Positions 1-5,355 of a DNA stretch of 5,355 bases are shown one piece after another. The stretch covers positions 1 to 5,355 of the forward strand of contig VBOK01000017.1 in the NCBI GenBank assembly GCA_005877565.1. The letters are read 5' to 3'. Both the position numbers and the translations under genes were made by a program. This DNA comes from Nitrospirota bacterium. GTDB taxonomy: Bacteria > Nitrospirota > Nitrospiria > Nitrospirales > NS-4. Numbering within the stretch: position 1 is the stretch's first letter; the number at the start of each line of letters is the position of its first letter. A model generated the notes under the pieces. The model was not told where the DNA came from and did not search any database. It saw only the letters and a program-made list of their open reading frames with translations.

Positions 1-1956
1 ATCGTGGTCGTCGAGAACGTCCAGCGGCACATGGTGGAGGAATGTTGCTCGTCCAAGGAGGCCGCGAAGCGGGCCATGGGGGAAGTGACGGCCCCCGTGA
101 TCGCGATCGTGCTCGTGCTATGCGCCGTGTTCGTGCCGGTGGGGTTCCTGGGGGGGATCACCGGCCAGCTCTACAAGCAATTCGCGATCACGATTGCGGT
201 GGCCGTCACCATTTCGGGATTCGTGGCGCTCACGCTGAGTCCGGCCCTCTGCGCCTTGCTGCTGACACCGGGCCAGCAGGAGGAGCTACGTGGGGGCTTC
301 TGGAGGCTGTTCAACCGGGTTTTCGAATGGACCCGGCTCCGTTACACGGACATCGTGCAGTCGGTGATCAAGCGGGCGACGCTGGCGCTGGCGATCGTGG
401 GTGTCGTGGTGCTGGTCGCCTTGTGGCTGTTGCAGTCCCTCCCGCGTTCCTTCCTGCCGGAGGAGGACCAGGGCTACTTCATCACCATGGTCCAACTGCC
501 GGACGGGGCCTCGAAGCAACGGACCACCGAAGTGGTCAGCAAGCTCGAGCAGTACTACCTGTCCGTTCCGGAGCTCCATAGCACCGACGTCTTGGTCGGC
601 CAAAACTTCGTGTTCGGCACCAGGGGCTCGAATACGGCGACCGTCTTCACACCTCTGCACCTCTGGGACCAGCGGAAGCGCCCGGACCAACACGTCAAGG
701 CACTCATCGGGGCGGCTTTCAAGGAGTTCGCCAAGATCCCCGAGGCGTTGATCCTCGCGTTCAACGCGCCTTCGATCCGGGGGCTTGGCGCAACGGGCGG
801 GTTCTCGGTGCAGATTCAAGATCCGAGTGGGGGGGACTTCAAGAAGTTCGCCGCTGTCACGCAGGAATTCATCACCAAGGCCAGGCAGGATCCAGCGATC
901 GGCGCCATTGGGACCCCCTTTCGCGTCAGTTCTCCGCGGTTGTACGCCAACGTCAATCGGGACCGAGCCAAAGCGCTCGGCGTGCCCATTTCCGAAGTCT
1001 TTGACACCTTGCAGGCCTACTGGGGCAACCTGTACATCAACGACTTCGTCAAATTCGGCCGGGTCTATCGTGTGCAGACCGAGTCAGAGCCTCAGTACCG
1101 GTCGGCCCCTGGCGATATCGCCAAGATTTACGTCCGCGCCCAGAACGGACAGGGCTCGTCCATGATTCCGCTCGACACGGTGGTCACGACGGAATACACC
1201 AGCGGGCCTGACCCGGTGACGCACTTTCTCGGCTACAACACGGCTTTGGCGCTGGGGGCGGCGGCTCCCGGCGCGAGCTCGGGGCAGGCGATCGAGGCGC
1301 TGGACCGGGCGGCGCGGGAGGTGCTTGTTCCAAAGGGCTACGCCCTCGACTGGAGCGGGATCTCCTACCAGGAACGCCAGGTCGGAAACCAGTCGGTCGT
1401 GGCGTTCACCTTCGGCCTGCTGATGGTGTTTCTGGTGCTCGCCGCGCAATACGAGAGCTGGACGGTGCCGTTTGCCGTGATCCTGGCCGTGCCGTTCGGC
1501 GTCTTCGGAGCCTTGTCCGCGGTCTGGTTTCGGGGGATGACCAACGACATCTATTTCCAGATCGGGCTGGTCACGCTCATCGGTCTCTCGGCCAAAAATG
1601 CAATCCTTCTTGTGGATTTCTCCAATCATCGGTACCAGGCTGGCATGCCGGCCGTCGAGGCAGCTATCGAGGCGGCGAAACTTCGCTTCCGGCCGATCAT
1701 CATGACCTCTATGGCGTTCATCCTGGGCGTCATGCCGATGGTCCTCGCGACAGGCGCTGGAGCGGCCAGTCGCCGCTCCATCGGCACCGGCGTGTTTGGG
1801 GGCATGCTGGCGGCAACGTTCCTGGCCATCTTCTTCGTGCCGCTCTTCTTCGTGCTGATCCGAAAATTCAGCCACCGTATCACTAAGCGGCCTACCCCGA
1901 CGCCCCCCGTGGAGCCGGCCGAATCCGAACCGAAGGAGGAGTATCAGCATGTCTAA
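1..1956 (+). CDS. RND multidrug efflux pump, inner-membrane permease (AcrB/MexB-like, HAE1 family), 5' partial
   Basis: This is the proton-driven inner-membrane pump of a tripartite efflux complex. The reading frame is open from base 1 and its first residues (IVVVENV) match AcrB from about residue 410, so the start codon, the N-terminal ~400 residues and the helix-4 Asp407/Asp408 pair lie upstream. The GTG at 4 is not a real start. In fragment numbering, hydrophobic helices appear near 31-50, 61-88, 126-143, 465-484, 489-510, 520-540, 565-585 and 598-622, with the second periplasmic porter/docking loop between about 145 and 460. Proton-relay residues are present: Lys532 in GLSAKNAIL (AcrB Lys940), Arg562 (Arg971) and Thr569 (Thr978). 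Drug-pocket phenylalanines 203, 205 and 216 align with AcrB Phe615, Phe617 and Phe628, while the Phe610 position is Leu. The tail is Pro/Glu-rich. The 651 residues agree with the ~640 left in AcrB, so the C-terminus is intact. The family is certain; the substrate is unknown. Confidence 0.97.
   Translation: MVVVENVQRHMVEECCSSKEAAKRAMGEVTAPVIAIVLVLCAVFVPVGFLGGITGQLYKQFAITIAVAVTISGFVALTLSPALCALLLTPGQQEELRGGFWRLFNRVFEWTRLRYTDIVQSVIKRATLALAIVGVVVLVALWLLQSLPRSFLPEEDQGYFITMVQLPDGASKQRTTEVVSKLEQYYLSVPELHSTDVLVGQNFVFGTRGSNTATVFTPLHLWDQRKRPDQHVKALIGAAFKEFAKIPEALILAFNAPSIRGLGATGGFSVQIQDPSGGDFKKFAAVTQEFITKARQDPAIGAIGTPFRVSSPRLYANVNRDRAKALGVPISEVFDTLQAYWGNLYINDFVKFGRVYRVQTESEPQYRSAPGDIAKIYVRAQNGQGSSMIPLDTVVTTEYTSGPDPVTHFLGYNTALALGAAAPGASSGQAIEALDRAAREVLVPKGYALDWSGISYQERQVGNQSVVAFTFGLLMVFLVLAAQYESWTVPFAVILAVPFGVFGALSAVWFRGMTNDIYFQIGLVTLIGLSAKNAILLVDFSNHRYQAGMPAVEAAIEAAKLRFRPIIMTSMAFILGVMPMVLATGAGAASRRSIGTGVFGGMLAATFLAIFFVPLFFVLIRKFSHRITKRPTPTPPVEPAESEPKEEYQHV
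1933..1941 (+). promoter_or_regulatory. Shine-Dalgarno site of the outer-membrane factor gene
   Basis: AAGGAGGAG lies inside the last codons of the pump gene, with its GGAGG core 9 nt before the ATG at 1949. It fixes the start of the next gene and, with the 8-bp gene overlap, suggests translational coupling. Confidence 0.8.
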
Positions 1957-3364
1957 GGTGGCGCTCCTCCTCGCGTTGTTGTTGAACGCCTGCGCGATGG
2001 GACCGGACTATACTCGCCCGAAGGTTTCCGCACCGGAGTCTTTCCGCATGGCGGGGAAGGAGGGAGAGTCCATCGCCAATCTGCCGTGGTGGGAACTCCT
2101 TCGCGACGACGAGCTCCAAAAGCTGGTCCGCATCGCGCTGAACGAGAACAAGGATCTGAAACAGGCGGTCGCGAGCGTCGAAGAATATCAGGCCAGGCTG
2201 TCCATCGCGCGGACGGACTTCGCCCCCCAATTGAGCGTGAGCGGGAACGCGCCTCTGGCCAAAATGGGGGGCGTTGGATTCCCAGGTTTCCCCAGCTCAT
2301 TCAGCTATTATGGGCAAGGCTCTCTTTCCTGGGAGCTTGATTTCTGGGGGCGGGTCCGCAGGGAGAATGAGGCGGCACGTGCGGACCTCTTGGCCCGGGA
2401 GGAAAACCGGCGAGCTGTCGTTTTGCAACTCGTGTCCGGCGTTGCCCAGGCCTATTTCGATCTCCGCCAGTTGGATATGCAATTGGACATCGCCAGGCGC
2501 ACGCTCCTGGCATGGGAAGAGTCGGTCAGAATCGGTCGGGCTCGGTTGCGGCAGGGCCTCACTAACAAACTAGACGTCGACCAGTTCGAGGCGGAACGGG
2601 CCAACGCCGCAGCCCGCACAGCGGAGCTCGAGCGTCAGATGGTCCAGAAGGAGAACGAGCTCAGCGTTCTGCTGGGGCGCAATCCAGCAGCCATCCCCCG
2701 GGGTCGCTCGCTCCTGGACCAGGCGCTGCCCGCGGAGGTGCCTCCCGGCCTCCCCGCGGAGTTGCTCCAGCGCCGCCCGGACGTTTTACAATCGGAACTG
2801 CAACTGGCCGCGGCCACCGCCAGGATCGGGGTTGCCAAAGCGGAACGTTTTCCCAAGATCACGCTCACGGGGCTCCTCGGCGTGGCGAGTCCGCAGTTAT
2901 CGCGTCTCGTGAACCCCGGACAATTTGGCGAGGTGGGCCCGTCCTTGACCGGCCCGCTGTTCAATGCCCAAATCCTGGGCTTCCAGCAGCAGGCGGCCGA
3001 AGCCCAGGCCAGGCAAGCTGTGGCCCAGTATGAGCAGACCATCTTGGTGGCCTTTAGGGAAGTTGAGGATGCCCTCGTGGCGGTGCGTAAGACGCGCGAT
3101 CAAACGCTAGCACAAGAAGAACAAGTCACGGCACTGCGGTCGGCCTTGCACCTGGCCGATCTGCGGTACAAGGGGGGGCTCGCGAATTATCTGGACGTGC
3201 TCATCGCCCAGCGGAGTCTCTTTGACGCTGAACTGTCACTCACAGCCACACGCCGGCTGCATCTGGTGTCCATCGTCCAGCTCTACAAAGCGCTGGGCGG
3301 CGGCTGGTCGCCGACCGGCCCCGGTGAGACGGTGCCGATCTCATCTCCGACGAGGTTCCCATAA
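1949..3364 (+). CDS. Outer-membrane efflux lipoprotein, NodT/OprM-type (TolC superfamily)
   Basis: This is the outer-membrane exit duct of the tripartite pump; family members form trimers with a beta-barrel in the outer membrane and a long alpha-helical periplasmic tunnel. The 471 residues match the usual family length. The N-terminus is a short lipoprotein signal (MSK, then a Leu-rich stretch) ending in LNAC, with Cys15 as the likely lipidated residue; Asn at -2 is slightly unusual. The following AMGPDYTRP is the typical start of mature NodT-family proteins. Two repeated OEP halves follow, about 55-245 and 265-450. The first carries the conserved LSWELDFWGR segment (126-135) and the second the ELLQRRPDV motif (271-279). 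The protein ends with LYKALGGGW (445-453), also typical. It starts with ATG behind a strong Shine-Dalgarno site and overlaps the pump gene by 8 bp, so both are almost certainly one operon and one complex. Confidence 0.96.
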   Translation: MSKVALLLALLLNACAMGPDYTRPKVSAPESFRMAGKEGESIANLPWWELLRDDELQKLVRIALNENKDLKQAVASVEEYQARLSIARTDFAPQLSVSGNAPLAKMGGVGFPGFPSSFSYYGQGSLSWELDFWGRVRRENEAARADLLAREENRRAVVLQLVSGVAQAYFDLRQLDMQLDIARRTLLAWEESVRIGRARLRQGLTNKLDVDQFEAERANAAARTAELERQMVQKENELSVLLGRNPAAIPRGRSLLDQALPAEVPPGLPAELLQRRPDVLQSELQLAAATARIGVAKAERFPKITLTGLLGVASPQLSRLVNPGQFGEVGPSLTGPLFNAQILGFQQQAAEAQARQAVAQYEQTILVAFREVEDALVAVRKTRDQTLAQEEQVTALRSALHLADLRYKGGLANYLDVLIAQRSLFDAELSLTATRRLHLVSIVQLYKALGGGWSPTGPGETVPISSPTRFP

Positions 3365-3379
3365 ACAGGCGGTAGACCC

Positions 3380-3799
3380 TTGGCGGAGGAACATCTCATA
3401 CCACGTAAGATCCAAGCGGATAACGGCCTTGTCCACGTTCCTAGCAAGTACACTGTGCCCGAGACACTTCAGCGGCTTGAGTCTGTTGTCACAGCGCATG
3501 GGCTGACAGTGTTTGCGCGGATTGATTTTAGCGGGGACGCTGCGAAGGTTGGGCTCAAGATGCCTCCGACTCAGTTGCTGATTTTTGGGAATCCGCGGGC
3601 CGGGACGCCTTTGATGCTCGCGTCCACCAGTATCGCGATTGATCTCCCTCTAAAGGCGTTGGCGTGGGAAGACGCCGACCGGAAGGTCCGGCTCTCGTAC
3701 AACAAGCCTGAATACCTCATGGAGCGACATGGGATACCGAAGGAATTGTTGAAAAATATTTCAGCGATTGAGGCGCTGGCCGAGAAGGCTGTGGAATGA
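3380..3799 (+). CDS. DUF302 domain protein
   Basis: This is a small, apparently cytosolic protein of 139 residues, nearly all of it one DUF302 domain (about residues 15-135). No signal peptide or membrane segment is visible. Recognisable family segments are GLTVFARID (41-49), LLIFGNPRAGTPLM (66-79), IDLPLKALAWEDADRKV (87-103) and LSYNKPEYLMERHGIP (105-120). The biochemical role of DUF302 is not established; structures exist, but I infer no reaction. From memory many members have His after the RID motif, whereas here it is Phe50. The start is a TTG 15 bp after the preceding stop. It is the only ATG, GTG or TTG codon in frame between the upstream TAA at 3362 and the domain, with at best a weak ribosome site (AGGCGG, 3367-3372). 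The tight spacing suggests co-transcription with the efflux genes. The domain call is strong; the exact start is uncertain. Confidence 0.9.
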   Translation: MAEEHLIPRKIQADNGLVHVPSKYTVPETLQRLESVVTAHGLTVFARIDFSGDAAKVGLKMPPTQLLIFGNPRAGTPLMLASTSIAIDLPLKALAWEDADRKVRLSYNKPEYLMERHGIPKELLKNISAIEALAEKAVE

Positions 3800-3841
3800 C
3801 TGAGGTAAACGCGCCTGCACGTTGCGAAGCGGAGGGCACCA

Positions 3842-3861
3842 CTCTCGAAGGATTATGAGAG
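3842..3861 (+). repeat. Short inverted repeat upstream of the ferritin-like gene
   Basis: CTCTC (3842-3846) and GAGAG (3857-3861) form a perfect 5-bp inverted repeat around a 10-base AT-rich centre. It lies in the 124-bp gap between the DUF302 gene and the ferritin-like gene, where a promoter or operator would be expected. It could be a weak operator or chance. It has no T-tract and does not look like a terminator. No good -35/-10 pair was found in this gap: the best candidates, TTGCGA at 3822 and GATTAT at 3851, are 23 bp apart, which is too far. Confidence 0.2.
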
Positions 3862-3908
3862 AAAGAAACGGAGAGTAATCGGCGTTTCAACGGACGCAAC
3901 TATGAAAA

Positions 3909-3914
3909 AAGGAG
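3909..3914 (+). promoter_or_regulatory. Shine-Dalgarno site of the ferritin-like gene
   Basis: AAGGAG sits 9 nt before the ATG at 3924 and supports that start over the earlier out-of-frame ATG at 3902, which would encode only nine residues. Confidence 0.75.
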
Positions 3915-3923
3915 AACCAGACC

Positions 3924-4484
3924 ATGAGTAAGCCAGGAACATTTCTTGCCGACATCAAAGAGATCCGTCACAGGGCTCGGCAGCATCTGACCGAAGGCGC
4001 GGTCACGCAGAACTACGGGGGCAAGGTGGAAGACGCCATCGCCCTCCTGAACCATGCAGTGGCCACGGAGATTGTGTGCGTCCTCCGTTACAAGTTTCAC
4101 GCGGTGTGCGCGACCGGACTCGCCAGCGAGGCGGTCAAAGAGGAATTTGCTCAGCACGCGAAGGAGGAGGGGGAGCATCTCGACCTTCTGGCCGAGCGGA
4201 TCAATCAGCTCGGCGGCAAGCCAAACCTCAACCCGGACGGGGTCATCTCACGCGCAGCATCGGAGTATGTCGAAGGGGGGAACCTGGTCGACATGATCAA
4301 GGAAGACCTGATCGCCGAGCGCATCGCCATCGAAACGTACCGCGAGATGGTGCGCTATTTCGGAGACAAGGACTCGACCACGCGCGTGCTGCTCGAGCGG
4401 ATCCTAGCGCAGGAGGAAGAGCACGCAAACGACATGCACGACCTGCTCGTCAGCCACGAGGGTCAGCCGATGCTCGAGAAATAG
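3924..4484 (+). CDS. Ferritin-like diiron protein (bacterioferritin/Dps-like, non-haem)
   Basis: This protein probably oxidises and stores Fe(II) or consumes peroxide in the cytosol as an oligomeric cage. Its 186 residues fit a four-helix ferritin-like bundle with a ~35-residue N-terminal extension. All six expected ferroxidase ligands are visible: Glu49, Glu82 and His85 (ExxH), then Glu132, Glu164 and His167 (ExxH). Their spacing closely follows E. coli bacterioferritin (Glu18/51/His54, Glu94/127/His130). The residue after Glu82 is Gly, where haem-binding bacterioferritin has its Met ligand, so haem binding by that route is unlikely. Segments such as ATEIVCVLRYK (47-57), AEYVEGG-like SEYVEGGNLVDMIKEDL (113-129) and AERIAIETYRE (131-141) are typical of the bacterial group related to Dps-like/thioferritin proteins. 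Cys52 and Cys62 lie next to the first ligand helix and might form a redox pair. The start is supported by AAGGAG at good spacing. The fold is secure; the subfamily name is less so. Confidence 0.93.
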   Translation: MSKPGTFLADIKEIRHRARQHLTEGAVTQNYGGKVEDAIALLNHAVATEIVCVLRYKFHAVCATGLASEAVKEEFAQHAKEEGEHLDLLAERINQLGGKPNLNPDGVISRAASEYVEGGNLVDMIKEDLIAERIAIETYREMVRYFGDKDSTTRVLLERILAQEEEHANDMHDLLVSHEGQPMLEK

Positions 4485-4530
4485 GGCATAAGGGTTTGGC
4501 GAGAGAGGCAAAGGGCGCGGCATTTTGTCA

Positions 4531-4542
4531 GGCTTGTAAGCC
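4531..4542 (+). repeat. Short palindrome between the ferritin-like gene and the 80-residue gene
   Basis: GGCTT-GT-AAGCC is a perfect 5-bp inverted repeat with a 2-bp centre in the 85-bp gap. As RNA its loop is too small for a stable full hairpin and there is no T-run after it, so it is not a terminator. A DNA operator is possible, as is chance. Confidence 0.2.
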
Positions 4543-4547
4543 AGGCC

Positions 4548-4557
4548 AAGGAAGGGG
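4548..4557 (+). promoter_or_regulatory. Probable Shine-Dalgarno region of the 80-residue gene
   Basis: AAGGAAGGGG ends 12 nt before the ATG at 4570. A second purine run, GAAGG at 4563-4567, lies only 2 nt from the ATG and is too close for normal use. The ribosome site is therefore acceptable but weaker than those of the neighbours. Confidence 0.45.
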
Positions 4558-4569
4558 CGATCGAAGGAT

Positions 4570-4812
4570 ATGGTAGACCTCGAAAAGTTTAAAGACGACT
4601 GCATACTGTTTCTGACTAGGAACAGTCAGCCGATATGTTTTACTTGCCTTTACAAAGCAGCGATTCCAAATTCAGGTCTGATTGAGGATCTAATGTTGAG
4701 AGGATTGATCAAGCGAGAGGTGCCTATCAACTATCATGTGGGGAGCGGAACATGTGGGGAATGCCATCACCATTTCGATGGCGAACTCCTCATCCCACAC
4801 TCAGCCAAGTAA
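4570..4812 (+). CDS. Small Cys-rich protein with two CxxC motifs, function unknown
   Basis: I do not recognise this 80-residue protein. It has Cys11, a first pair Cys23-x2-Cys26 in ICFTCL, and a second pair Cys62-x2-Cys65 followed directly by three histidines (66-68). Four cysteines in two CxxC knuckles about 35 residues apart are what a zinc-ribbon or similar metal site looks like. The stretch between them (about 35-60, GLIEDLMLRGLIKREV then INYHVGSG) could form a helix, a turn and two strands, as in small zinc-bound winged-helix proteins; this fold idea is inference. There is no signal peptide or membrane segment. GC is about 46 % by hand count (about 42 % in the first two thirds), against about 62 % sampled in the ferritin-like gene. 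It lies 85 bp after the ferritin-like gene and 34 bp before the cNMP-domain reductase, on the same strand, so joint expression is likely. It is probably a real gene: intact, with metal-site-like spacing and no competing frame. Confidence 0.7.
   Translation: MVDLEKFKDDCILFLTRNSQPICFTCLYKAAIPNSGLIEDLMLRGLIKREVPINYHVGSGTCGECHHHFDGELLIPHSAK
4605..4629 (+). repeat. Two overlapping, mutually exclusive hairpins early in the 80-residue gene
   Basis: ACTGTT (4605-4610) can pair with AACAGT (4621-4626), and CTGACT (4612-4617) can pair with AGTCAG (4624-4629). Each is a perfect 6-bp stem, with 10-nt and 6-nt loops. They share bases 4624-4626 and are interleaved, so only one can form at a time. This may be chance within coding sequence. 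Confidence 0.2.
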
Positions 4813-4832
4813 ATAATTGCTTGTCATTTCTG

Positions 4833-4837
4833 GGAGG
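4833..4837 (+). promoter_or_regulatory. Shine-Dalgarno site of the cNMP-domain reductase gene
   Basis: GGAGG within GGGAGGTG lies 9 nt before the ATG at 4847, a near-ideal site that fixes the start of the last gene. Confidence 0.8.
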
Positions 4838-4846
4838 TGCAATCGC

Positions 4847-5355
4847 ATGGCCGAACACAATCTTCATTCCGTCGCCTTCCCGACCCTCGATCAGTCACTC
4901 ATCGACGATCTGAGCCGTTGCAGCAGTGTCACGATGAAGACGTACCGCGACGGGCAAACGCTGTTCTCGGTCGGCGACCGCGACTTCAAATTCTTCATCG
5001 TCAAGTCCGGCGAGGTGGAGATCGTGGATCATTCCGGCGATGAGCCGAAGACCGTCACGGTCCACCTCAAGGGCCAATTCACCGGTGACGTGTCGCATCT
5101 GACCGGCAATCCGGCGGTGGTCAGCGCGGTCGCCCGCGGCGACACCGAGGTGTACGAGGTGTCGGGCGATACCTTGCGCCGGATTCTGAACCAGTGCCCG
5201 ACCGCGGGGGACATCATCCTGCAGGCATTCATCGCCCGGCGGCAGTTGTTGCGCGCGTCGGCGGATTTCACCGGCTTGCGGGTGATCGGGTCCCGCTACT
5301 CTCCCGACACCTTCCGCGTGCGTGACTTCCTGGCCAAAAACCGCGTGCTGTTCAC
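4847..5355 (+). CDS. Cyclic-nucleotide-binding-like domain fused to a thioredoxin-reductase-type protein, 3' partial
   Basis: The frame is open to the window end: 169 codons plus two bases. Residues about 10-135 form a cNMP-binding/CRP-like beta-barrel. The signs are YRDGQTLFSVGD (33-44), FFIVKSGEVEIV (49-60), the Gly76-Asn88 turn region and a helical end at LRRILNQCP (110-118). After a helix-rich linker (QAFIARRQLLRAS, 126-138), residues 144-169 begin LRVIGSRYSPDTFRVRDFL. I know this segment from proteins in which a cNMP domain is followed by a thioredoxin-like region and then an FAD/NADPH thioredoxin-reductase domain. That reductase lies beyond the window and is therefore inferred. The phosphate-binding cassette is degenerate: FTGDVSHLTGNPAVVSA replaces the usual FGE...PRAA/T, with no Arg to hold the cyclic phosphate, so classical cAMP binding is doubtful. 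There is no helix-turn-helix within the visible part. A strong Shine-Dalgarno site supports the ATG. The cNMP fold is secure. Confidence 0.88.
   Translation, partial: MAEHNLHSVAFPTLDQSLIDDLSRCSSVTMKTYRDGQTLFSVGDRDFKFFIVKSGEVEIVDHSGDEPKTVTVHLKGQFTGDVSHLTGNPAVVSAVARGDTEVYEVSGDTLRRILNQCPTAGDIILQAFIARRQLLRASADFTGLRVIGSRYSPDTFRVRDFLAKNRVLF

Noticed and set aside
42..581. A 179-codon + strand frame inside the pump gene
   Set aside because: It is out of frame with the clear AcrB-like protein, has low-complexity Gly/Ala/Arg content and no family features.
1084..1950. A long (288-codon) open frame on the - strand opposite the pump gene
   Set aside because: It is antisense to strongly conserved pump sequence. 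Its translation is rich in Arg, Asp and His without any recognisable domain, as expected for a GC-rich shadow frame.
1892..2300. - strand open frames spanning the pump/outer-membrane factor junction
   Set aside because: They cross two well-supported + strand genes, have no ribosome site of note and no recognisable domain.
3902..3931. A nine-codon frame (ATG at 3902) overlapping the start of the ferritin-like gene
   Set aside because: It has no ribosome site in front of it, and its Lys-Lys-Gly-Glu codons simply contain the Shine-Dalgarno site of the real gene. Leader-peptide control is possible but unsupported.
4485..4569. Possible terminator or promoter between the ferritin-like gene and the 80-residue gene
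   Set aside because: The GGCTTGTAAGCC palindrome has no following T-run, and TTGTCA at 4525 has no -10 element at suitable spacing (AAGGAA lies there).
4076..4576. A 166-codon + strand frame overlapping the ferritin-like gene
   Set aside because: It is a shadow frame: the ferritin frame has all six iron ligands, while this one is Arg/Gly-rich with no domain.
4837..5043. A 68-codon frame overlapping the start of the cNMP-domain gene
   Set aside because: Its start falls inside the Shine-Dalgarno site of the real gene, and the other frame gives a clear cNMP-binding fold open to the window end.

Overview
The window comes from a GC-rich (about 60 % by eye) Gram-negative bacterium. It encodes an inner-membrane RND pump and a lipidated outer-membrane factor, so the cell has two membranes. 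No marker gene fixes the taxon. The gene styles suggest an environmental lineage such as Nitrospirota or a proteobacterium, but this is a weak inference.

Layout: all six genes lie on the + strand. (1) Positions 1-1956 hold the C-terminal ~60 % of an AcrB/MexB-type (HAE1) RND pump. It enters the window inside transmembrane helix 4, just after the place where AcrB has its Asp407/Asp408 pair. (2) Positions 1949-3364 hold a complete NodT/OprM-type outer-membrane factor that overlaps the pump gene by 8 bp. (3) Positions 3380-3799 hold a DUF302 protein, 15 bp downstream with a TTG start. (4) After a 124-bp gap, 3924-4484 encodes a ferritin-like diiron protein with all six expected iron ligands. (5) Positions 4570-4812 encode an 80-residue, lower-GC protein with two CxxC motifs that I do not recognise. 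(6) Positions 4847-5355 hold the start of a cyclic-nucleotide-binding-like domain joined to a redox (thioredoxin-reductase-type) protein; it runs off the window.

How they may work together: the pump and outer-membrane factor are two parts of a tripartite efflux system, whose periplasmic adaptor is presumably upstream. The last four genes look like an iron/thiol/oxidative-stress cluster: iron storage or peroxide detoxification, a small Cys-rich protein that probably binds metal, and a sensor-domain-linked flavin disulfide reductase. The DUF302 gene lies close enough to the efflux genes to share their transcript. No convincing intrinsic terminator, tRNA, rRNA, mobile element, CRISPR array or origin was seen. 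The most novel item is the 80-residue double-CxxC protein and its position between the ferritin and the reductase.
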